NCBI RefSeq assembly: GCF_900110465.1
Contig: NZ_FODV01000001.1
Span: 186,001 to 250,000 of the forward strand
Direction: 5' to 3'
DNA length: 64,000 nt
DNA from: Halogranum amylolyticum
GTDB taxonomy: Archaea; Halobacteriota; Halobacteria; Halobacteriales; Haloferacaceae
Below, piece after piece: positions 58,355 through 64,000 of the stretch (the first letter of the stretch is position 1; the number at the start of each line of letters is the position of its first letter). The notes under the pieces were generated by a model. That model was given only the letters and a program-made list of their open reading frames with translations, made no database searches and was not told where the DNA came from. Both the position numbers and the translations under genes were made by a program.

Positions 58355-59962
58355 ATGCGCCCCGCCCTCCGCGTCTTCCTCGTGGGGCTGCTCCTGTTGT
58401 CGGTCACCCTCCCCGCAACCGCACAGGACGACCAGAGCGTCGTCGGAAACCCGGAACTGGCGCTGTTCGCCCCCGACAACCTCCTCATTCCGGGTGAGGA
58501 GAACGTCGTCGAGGTGTACGTCGCCAACACCGGGTCGGTCGACCGCGGCGGTCCCGCCTCCTATCTGGACCGGGTGACGACCGCGCGAGCGACGACGCTC
58601 GAACTCAGACCTGGGAGGGCACCTGTCACCGTCGACACCGGCCGGTATCCCGCCGGGACGCTGCCTACCGGGACGCACGGCCCCTACCGGTTCACCGTCA
58701 TCGCCGACGACGACGCCGAACCCGGCCGTTACGAACTCCCGGTCGTCGTGACGTACACCTACACCCACATCGTTCGGTACGACGCCGACAACCCCGACCG
58801 CGAACCGCGGTTCAGCGACTGGGACGTGACGCGGCGGCTGACGCTCGTCGTCAAGGTCGACGACCGCCCGCGTTTCTCGGTCGGCGACGTCGAAAGCGAC
58901 GTCCAGGTCGGTAGTCGTGGGACGGTCACTGTCTCGATGACGAACGACGGAGTCCAGACTGCTCGCGACACAGTCGTCACGGTCACCGCCACGGACCCCG
59001 AGGTCCGTTTCGCGGAGAACGCCACGCGTGCCGAGGCGTTCGTCGGATCGTGGGAACCCGGTGAGACCCGACGTGCCGAGTACGTCGTCGATGTCGCCCC
59101 CGACGCCGCACAACGCGAGTACCCGCTCCGTGCCGTCGTCGATTACCGTGACGTTCGGGGTGTCGACCGTCGTTCGCGCGTCCTCACGCTGAGTTTCCGT
59201 CCGGACCCCGAGCAGACGTTCGCGATACAGGAGGTGAACGATACGCTCCGCGTCGAGGCGACGGGCCGGATCGCTGGCGAACTCGTCAACACCGGCACCC
59301 GATCGGTCACCGACGCCGTCCTCGTCGTCCGGTCGCCCCCCGAGTCGTTCACGGCCCTCGAACGGGAGTACCCGCTCGGGGACCTCGCCCCCGGTGACCG
59401 TGTCCCCTTCGAGTTCACCGTCGCCGTCCCCAACGACGCCGATCCCGGCCCGCGGCGCTTCGGGTTCGACGTGGAGTACGAGACGAGCGGGGGCTACGAC
59501 GTGGTCAGCGACCGGATCGACATCTCGCGCGCCGTCGGCGAGCGGCGGGACGTCCTCACGGTCGAGGCGGTCGATTCGACCGTCGAGATCGACTCCGACA
59601 ATCGCCTCGAACTCCTCGTGACGAACGTCGGCGACGAGACGCTCACGGACGTCCGGGCGTCCGTCGACCCGGTCGACCCGCTGTCGAGCGACGCGCCGGC
59701 GGCGTTCGTCGGGACGCTCGCGCCCGGGGAGTCGACGAGCGTCGCCGTCCAGGTGACCGTCGACGACGACGCCGTCGCGACGACGCATCCGATGACGATG
59801 ACGCTGACCTACGAGGACGAGCGGGGCGTCTCGCGGACCGCAGCACCGCTGGTGGTGGGACTGGAGATCGTCGAACCGACGACGACCGTCCCCGTCGTCG
59901 CGCTCGTCGCCGTCGTCGCCGTCGTCGTCGTCGGTGCGGCGTGGTGGTGGCTCCGTCGGTGA
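58355..59962 (+). CDS. COG1361-type secreted surface protein with C-terminal anchor
   Basis: A 535-residue exported protein. Sec signal: MRPALRVFLVGLLLLSVTLPATAQDD. Then at least three immunoglobulin-like/NEW3-type modules of the COG1361 S-layer-related family: LIPGEENVVEVYVANTGSVDRGG, VGSRGTVTVSMTNDGVQTARDTVVTVTATDPEVRF, LRVEATGRIAGELVNTGTRSVTDAVLVVRSPP, NRLELLVTNVGDETLTDVRASVDPV. A membrane helix (VVALVAVVAVVVVGAAWWWLRR) ends the chain. Such proteins are often encoded with ABC-2 exporters, as here, divergently. Probably a surface anchor or accessory to the exporter. Confidence 0.88.
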   Translation: MRPALRVFLVGLLLLSVTLPATAQDDQSVVGNPELALFAPDNLLIPGEENVVEVYVANTGSVDRGGPASYLDRVTTARATTLELRPGRAPVTVDTGRYPAGTLPTGTHGPYRFTVIADDDAEPGRYELPVVVTYTYTHIVRYDADNPDREPRFSDWDVTRRLTLVVKVDDRPRFSVGDVESDVQVGSRGTVTVSMTNDGVQTARDTVVTVTATDPEVRFAENATRAEAFVGSWEPGETRRAEYVVDVAPDAAQREYPLRAVVDYRDVRGVDRRSRVLTLSFRPDPEQTFAIQEVNDTLRVEATGRIAGELVNTGTRSVTDAVLVVRSPPESFTALEREYPLGDLAPGDRVPFEFTVAVPNDADPGPRRFGFDVEYETSGGYDVVSDRIDISRAVGERRDVLTVEAVDSTVEIDSDNRLELLVTNVGDETLTDVRASVDPVDPLSSDAPAAFVGTLAPGESTSVAVQVTVDDDAVATTHPMTMTLTYEDERGVSRTAAPLVVGLEIVEPTTTVPVVALVAVVAVVVVGAAWWWLRR

Positions 59963-60005
59963 GCGGTCTCGAAAAGAGCCGTCGCGTCCGAGGCGGCGAG
60001 ACGCG

Positions 60006-60206
60006 TCAGCCGCGCCGAGTCTCGGTGTCGTGTGTGGGTTCGAGCATACGACTGCCACAGTCGGGACACGTCGCTTGGTGGGCCTCAAGCGTCGTCCCGC
60101 AGGCCCGACAGAAGTAACCGGCGTCCGTTCCGTCGGGGCGCTCGGCGACGACCGACAGGAGGTCACGGAGCGGGGAGGCCCAGTCGATCCGTGGACAGCC
60201 CGTCAT
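60006..60206 (-). CDS. small zinc-ribbon protein
   Basis: A 66-residue protein with a rubredoxin-like zinc ribbon, YFCRACGTTLEAHQATCPDCGSRMLEP (CxxC...CxxC), after a short N-terminal segment MTGCPRIDWASPLRDLLSVVAERPDG. Small CxxC proteins of this form accompany many haloarchaeal regulators. Its ATG overlaps the stop of the DUF7344 wHTH gene (ATGA), so the two are translationally coupled and may work together. Confidence 0.78.
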   Translation of the reverse strand: MTGCPRIDWASPLRDLLSVVAERPDGTDAGYFCRACGTTLEAHQATCPDCGSRMLEPTHDTETRRG

Positions 60207-60535
60207 CGACGGTCCTCCAGCGCCTCGCTGGCGAGCGCGAGGACGTCCGCCACGCGACAGGTGTGGTGAGTGATGTTTCGACTCTGTGCGTCGTAGGTGA
60301 TGACGCCTAGATCGGCCAGTTTTGGGAGGTGGATGTGGTGGAGGTCGCTCGCGAGTCGGTCGCGGTCGACGGGCTCCTGCTTCGCGACGCGGTCGACGAG
60401 CGTCTCGAAGCTCACCTCCTCGTCTGCGAGTGCCGCCAGTTCTTGGAGGATGCTCCGCCGACGGGGATCGCTCAGAACCTCTTGCACGCGCTGGACTCGG
60501 TCACGGTTCGTACCCGAACGTCCTTGTGCGGCCAT
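60203..60535 (-). CDS. DUF7344-type winged HTH regulator, soluble form
   Basis: A 110-residue DNA-binding protein: VQEVLSDPRRRSILQELAALADEEVSFETLVDRVAKQEPVDRDRLASDLHHIHLPKLADLGVITYDAQSRNITHHTCRVADVLALASEALEDRR. The HHIHLPKLADLGVITYD core is the family signature. It lacks the membrane helices of the paralogues at 9411 and 10424. It is followed without a gap by the zinc-ribbon gene. Target unknown. Confidence 0.87.
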   Translation of the reverse strand: MAAQGRSGTNRDRVQRVQEVLSDPRRRSILQELAALADEEVSFETLVDRVAKQEPVDRDRLASDLHHIHLPKLADLGVITYDAQSRNITHHTCRVADVLALASEALEDRR

Positions 60536-60738
60536 TGACAGAGTAGACGTTCCATGCGGCTAAAGCACATACACACCGTTTCGATGAGTTTCAGACTGTT
60601 GTGGCGGCGAGGCGGACGTAGCATCTGCCTAGTCGGTCACGGTAGGGAGGAGATATCGGTCGGGATCGACCTGTGCGCGGCTACGACGAGTGGTGCGATA
60701 GCGCGCAGTCGGGGGCGGTCCGGTCGGGGAACTCGCGA

Positions 60739-61161
60739 CTACGTCGGCGTTCGGCCGTCCGTTCCGGCGTCGAGTTCGGTCTCGAGGTCGCTCGGTTCGC
60801 GACCCGAGAGATAGACGACGTTCTCGCGGCCGACGCGACGGCGGGTGACAACCCCTTCCTCTTCCATCGTCGTGAGCGTCCGGCTCACCGTCGCCTGCGA
60901 GAGCTGTGTCGCCTCGACGAGCGTCTGCTGACGGAGCCACCCGTCGTTGGCCTCCATCAGGTCGACGAACCGCTCTCTCGGGCGTACGCCGTCTTCGAGT
61001 AACAGATCTGCCTCGCTGCGACTCCCGTTCGAGGGTCGTGCGCCGACGGTGACGTTGGTCGACGTGTCACGGCGACGTTCCCCGTTCCCGTCCGTTCGCA
61101 TCTGTACCTCCGGTTCGCGGCCGAGGAGACGGGAGAGAAGCCGACGGAGTCGATTCCTCAT
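60739..61161 (-). CDS. MarR/HTH-type transcriptional regulator with basic N-terminal extension
   Basis: A 140-residue protein. The winged HTH occupies residues 60-120: RERFVDLMEANDGWLRQQTLVEATQLSQATVSRTLTTMEEEGVVTRRRVGRENVVYLSG. The N-terminus MRNRLRRLLSRLLGREPEVQMRT is strongly basic and amphipathic, perhaps for membrane contact or an added DNA grip. Haloarchaeal homologues (DUF7343-like) sit near membrane stress genes. It is divergent from the UspA gene, with a hairpin and a 7-bp palindrome in between that may be its operator. Confidence 0.82.
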   Translation of the reverse strand: MRNRLRRLLSRLLGREPEVQMRTDGNGERRRDTSTNVTVGARPSNGSRSEADLLLEDGVRPRERFVDLMEANDGWLRQQTLVEATQLSQATVSRTLTTMEEEGVVTRRRVGRENVVYLSGREPSDLETELDAGTDGRTPT

Positions 61162-61209
61162 CCGACACCCTCCGCTATCCGCGGTAGTGGTTGACTGTGG
61201 ATTGGCATT

Positions 61210-61235
61210 CCGGCCTGTTCGTAAACGAAGGCCGG
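61210..61235. repeat. strong hairpin between divergent regulator and usp genes
   Basis: CCGGCC-TG-TTCG-TAAA-CGAA-GGCCGG: six plus four base pairs with a two-base bulge and TAAA loop. It lies 49 bases upstream of the regulator start. No T-run follows. A DNA operator or 5' RNA structure is possible. Confidence 0.5.
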
Positions 61236-61250
61236 AGGGAAGTATCCCAT

Positions 61251-61266
61251 ACTTGCAACTGCAAGT
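61251..61266. promoter_or_regulatory. ACTTGCA-AC-TGCAAGT palindrome, candidate operator
   Basis: Perfect 7-bp inverted repeat with a two-base centre, 46 bases before the usp ATG and 90 before the regulator ATG. The size and position suit a dimeric winged-HTH protein such as the adjacent regulator. Confidence 0.5.
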
Positions 61267-61311
61267 TCCCGCGGGCGAGTCGTCAAGCGGTTCGAGCACG
61301 TAACACATCTC

Positions 61312-62196
61312 ATGTACGACCGTATCCTGCTTCCGACGGACGGGAGCGAGTGGGCGATCTCGGCGGCGAGACACGCCTTCGCGCTCGCTCGACTCGGGGA
61401 CGGTACCGTTCACGTGCTCTCGGTCGTCGACCTCCGACACTTCGAAGACGAGTTGGTCGGTCCCGACCGCGAGGAGGGGATGTCGGTAGCCGAACAGAGC
61501 GCCCACGCGGCCGTCGACCACGTCCGGAAACTCGCCGAGGAGGCGGATTGTCGCGTCCAGACCAGCGTCCGACAGGGGATACCCCACACTGCGATCATCG
61601 ACTACGTGGCCGCCCACGACGTCGACCTCGTGGTGATGGGAACCCACGGACGGACCGGACTGCAGCGGTTCTTCCTCGGGAGCGTCGCCGAGCGCGTGCT
61701 CCGGGAGGCACCGGTGCCGGTCGCGACCGTCCATCTCGACGACGAGCGAACCGTCCCGTCGTACGACCACGTGTTGGTGCCGACCGACGGAAGCGAGGGG
61801 GCGACGACGGCGCTCACGCACGCACTCGACGTCGTGACGGCGACGGGCGGCCGACTCCACGTGCTCTCTATCGTCGACTCGCGGGCGATCGCAGGAGGGT
61901 TCGAGTCGGGACCCGCGCTCCCGAGCATCCGTACCACGCTCGAGACCTACGCACGGGACTCCGTCGACGCGTTCACCGAGCGAGCGACCGAAGCGGGCGT
62001 CGAGTCGACGGGGACGGTTCGAGTCGGCCTGCCAGCCGACGAGATCTGCCAGTACGTCGACGAAGCGGGCGTCGACCTCGTGGTGATGGGGACCCACGGT
62101 CGGACCGGTCTCGAACGGGTGGTGTTCGGCAGCGTCACCGAACGAGTTGTCCGCACGACGGGGGTCCCCGTCCTCACGGTTCGGCCGTCTGCGTGA
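61312..62196 (+). CDS. tandem UspA universal stress protein
   Basis: A 294-residue cytoplasmic protein made of two UspA domains. Each starts with the nucleotide-binding strand (YDRILLPTDGSEWAISAARHAFALA and YDHVLVPTDGSEGATTALTHALDVV) and ends with the ATP-binding loop GTHGRTGLQRFFLGSVAERVLREAPVPVATV or GTHGRTGLERVVFGSVTERVVRTTGVPVLTV, with the full G-2x-G-9x-G-(S/T) pattern. Role in stress or energy response is known for the family. Its 3' end overlaps the convergent P-type ATPase gene by 23 bases. Confidence 0.95.
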   Translation: MYDRILLPTDGSEWAISAARHAFALARLGDGTVHVLSVVDLRHFEDELVGPDREEGMSVAEQSAHAAVDHVRKLAEEADCRVQTSVRQGIPHTAIIDYVAAHDVDLVVMGTHGRTGLQRFFLGSVAERVLREAPVPVATVHLDDERTVPSYDHVLVPTDGSEGATTALTHALDVVTATGGRLHVLSIVDSRAIAGGFESGPALPSIRTTLETYARDSVDAFTERATEAGVESTGTVRVGLPADEICQYVDEAGVDLVVMGTHGRTGLERVVFGSVTERVVRTTGVPVLTVRPSA

Positions 62197-64000
62197 CCCG
62201 CGGGGCGACTCGTTCGACGACGACCGACAGCGTCAGGCTCACGAGCGTGAACACCCCGACCGCGAGGGCGACCGTCTCCCACCCCGTCGCCGAGAGCGGA
62301 ACCACGCGGAACACGGTCGCCAGCGGCGTGTAGAGGACGGCCAACTGCAACCCCAACGACGTCGCGACCGCCGCCAACAGCCAGGGGTTCGACCGCACGG
62401 GGAGTCCGTAGTGGCGGCGGATGAGGTACGCACGGACGAGTTCGGCGACGACGAGGAACGTGAACAGCACCGTCTGTGCGACGACCAACTCGCCGGTCTC
62501 CTGGATGCTGGTAAAGAAGAGCCAGAGCCCCACCACCGTCAGTAGGACGCCCGTACTGAGAACCGACCCGGCCATCCGAACGTCGATGACGGAGGCGTCG
62601 CTACCGCGTGGAGGGCGCGACATCACGTCGTCGGTCTTCGGGTCGACGCCGAGTGCGAGCGCCGGCGGCCCGTCCGTGACGAGGTTCATCCAGAGGATCA
62701 TCGCCGGCGTGAGCACGAGCGCCTCCTCGTTGCCGCCGAACGCCTCGGGGAAGAACAACGCGCCGAGGAGGACGCCGGCGAAGACGACGAGCACCTCTCC
62801 CGCGTTCGCCGACAGCAGGAAGTTGACGAACTTGCGGATGTTGTCGAAGATACCGCGTCCCTCGGCGATGGCGTCGCGGATGGTGGCGAAGTTGTCGTCG
62901 CGGAGCACCATGTCCGACGCCTGCTGAGCGACCTGCGTCCCTCGGATACCCATCGCGATGCCGACGTCGGCGTTCCGGAGCGCTGGTGCGTCGTTGACGC
63001 CGTCGCCAGTCATCGCGACGGTCCGGCCGCTCTCCTGGAGCGCCCGGAGGATGTCGACCTTGTGCGAGGGGTCGACCCGGGCGAAGATCTCCACCGACTC
63101 GAGGATATCTGCTAGCTCTTCGGGGGTCGCCGCCTCGACGTCAGCACCGGTCGCCGCCGTCGTCGCGTCGAACCCCAACTGTCGGCCGACCGCCTTCGCC
63201 GTCTCGACGTTGTCGCCGGTCGCCATCACCACGCCGATACCGGCCCCCCGGCAGTCGGCGATGGCCGCCTCGACCTCCGGTCGGGGCGGGTCGATCATCC
63301 CTTGGAGGCCGAGAAACACCATCTCGCGTTCGACGTCGTCGGCGTCGGCGTCGGCGTCGATCCCGGTACGTCGAGCGAACCCTAAGACCCGAAGCGCGTC
63401 GCCCGCGAACTCGTCGGTCGCCGCCAACACCTCCTCGCGTCGCTCGTCGGTCAACGGGACGACCTCGCCGTCGTGCAGGAGGCGGTCACAGCGGTCCAAC
63501 ACGACCCGGGGTGCCCCCTTCGTGTACGCCGTCGGTTCGCGCCCGTCGCCCTCGCCGTCGGCAACGACGACGGTCATCCGCTTGCGCTCGGAGTCGAACG
63601 GGAACTCGGCGAGTCGCTCGCCCGCCGGCTCGACGTCGGCCCGTCGGGCGGCGCGCAGCAGCGCGACCTCGGTCGGATCGCCGCGGAAGTCGTCGCCGCC
63701 GTCGTCGGCCGCCGACCCTCGCTCGCCGTCCGTCGCAGGGTCGGGCGGCGTCGCCGCTGCCGGGTCGAGTTCGGCGTTGTTACAGAAGACGCCACAGGTG
63801 AGCAGCGCTTCGAGCGCGCTCCGGTCGGGGCCGCCGTCGCCGTCGGTCGCGAGCCGTTCTCCCTCCTCGGGCGTCGTCTCGCTGTCGTCGACGGGGCTGT
63901 CCTCCGTCGCGAACTCGTGAACGGTCCCGCCGGCGAGCACGCGCGTGACGGTCATCCGGTTCTCCGTGAGCGTCCCCGTCTTGTCGGTGACGATGGCGTC
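62174..64000 (-). CDS. P-type cation-transporting ATPase (P2/Ca2+-type), cut by the window edge
   Basis: The frame stays open to the right edge. The visible 608 residues begin at the phosphorylation site IVTDKTGTLTENRM, with the catalytic Asp, then a nucleotide domain with FPFDSERKRMTVVV, AYTKGAP, ATGDNVETA and MTGDGVNDAPALRNADVGIAMG. Six C-terminal membrane helices include LTPAMILWMNLVTDGPPALALG. The order matches P2-type (Ca2+ or Na+) pumps. An Asp/Glu/Gly-rich insertion of about 60 residues follows the phosphorylation site, a halophilic feature. About 300 N-terminal residues lie beyond the window. Confidence 0.93.
   Translation of the reverse strand, partial: DAIVTDKTGTLTENRMTVTRVLAGGTVHEFATEDSPVDDSETTPEEGERLATDGDGGPDRSALEALLTCGVFCNNAELDPAAATPPDPATDGERGSAADDGGDDFRGDPTEVALLRAARRADVEPAGERLAEFPFDSERKRMTVVVADGEGDGREPTAYTKGAPRVVLDRCDRLLHDGEVVPLTDERREEVLAATDEFAGDALRVLGFARRTGIDADADADDVEREMVFLGLQGMIDPPRPEVEAAIADCRGAGIGVVMATGDNVETAKAVGRQLGFDATTAATGADVEAATPEELADILESVEIFARVDPSHKVDILRALQESGRTVAMTGDGVNDAPALRNADVGIAMGIRGTQVAQQASDMVLRDDNFATIRDAIAEGRGIFDNIRKFVNFLLSANAGEVLVVFAGVLLGALFFPEAFGGNEEALVLTPAMILWMNLVTDGPPALALGVDPKTDDVMSRPPRGSDASVIDVRMAGSVLSTGVLLTVVGLWLFFTSIQETGELVVAQTVLFTFLVVAELVRAYLIRRHYGLPVRSNPWLLAAVATSLGLQLAVLYTPLATVFRVVPLSATGWETVALAVGVFTLVSLTLSVVVERVAPRVTQTAEP

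Noticed and set aside
57341-60166. A 941-codon minus-strand frame containing the ABC ATPase
   Set aside because: Only the last 318 codons, from the Met at 58297, are protein-like; the upstream part is antisense to the COG1361 gene.

Overview
The window is high-GC chromosomal DNA from a halophilic archaeon (class Halobacteria). The signs are strongly acidic proteins with GC-rich third codon positions, Tat-type (RR) export signals, transcription factor TFB, Bat-type and DUF7344-type helix-turn-helix proteins, an IS1341-type TnpB element, COG1361/PGF-type surface proteins, and many leaderless starts with a TATA-like box about 34 bases upstream. The genus cannot be fixed from sequence alone.

Layout. 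0.4-7.6 kb: a sugar-1-phosphate nucleotidyltransferase, small membrane and regulator genes, a Na+/Ca2+ exchanger, and glmS preceded by two tiny overlapping ORFs. 7.8-9.3 kb: an IS1341-type element with a frameshifted tnpB. 9.4-13.6 kb: two DUF7344 membrane regulators, a PadR-like regulator, a membrane-anchored GT2, and orphan IS-end-like hairpins. 13.6-22 kb: a truncated beta-helix protein, an AglF-like nucleotidyltransferase, a site-2 protease, an orphan solute-binding protein, a HAD hydrolase, a beta-helix protein, and an HTTM-DCC fusion with its partner. 22.4-50 kb: the core surface-glycan locus. It holds an (alpha/alpha)-toroid protein, three alkaline-phosphatase-superfamily enzymes, a beta-helix lipoprotein, an asparagine-synthase homologue without the N-terminal Cys, GT2, GT4 and GT-C-like glycosyltransferases, DUF1616 and DUF354 proteins, a flippase, a Gfo/Idh oxidoreductase, an embedded K+ transport pair, a VCBS-repeat protein, UDP-GlcNAc 2-epimerase plus UDP-ManNAc dehydrogenase, and an HPr-kinase-like P-loop protein. 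50.5-53.2 kb: a secreted dockerin-bearing metallophosphoesterase next to a membrane-anchored cohesin protein. 53.9-64 kb: UDP-glucose dehydrogenase, a tRNA-end-like fragment, a TFB without zinc-ribbon cysteines, an ABC exporter divergent from a COG1361 protein, small regulators, a UspA tandem protein, and a P-type ATPase cut by the right edge.

How it works together (inference). GlmS, the nucleotidyltransferases, the WecB/WecC pair, UDP-glucose dehydrogenase and the Gfo/Idh enzyme would supply nucleotide-activated amino sugars and uronates. The glycosyltransferases would assemble a lipid-linked glycan and the flippase would move it across the membrane. The GT-C-like protein, phosphatase-superfamily enzymes and beta-helix proteins would polymerise, decorate or trim it outside. 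No AglB with a WWDYG motif is in the window, so the product could be exopolysaccharide or a second glycosylation pathway.

Main unexplained signal. A near-identical element, TATAACAAAG and close variants, stands before at least a dozen glycan-locus transcription units, usually 34-35 bases before an ATG or GTG. In several cases that start codon does not open the recognisable gene. It opens a micro-ORF of 11-45 codons whose stop overlaps the start of the real gene (ATGA or similar). glmS has two such ORFs in relay. This suggests a shared promoter class combined with leaderless micro-ORF-coupled translation.
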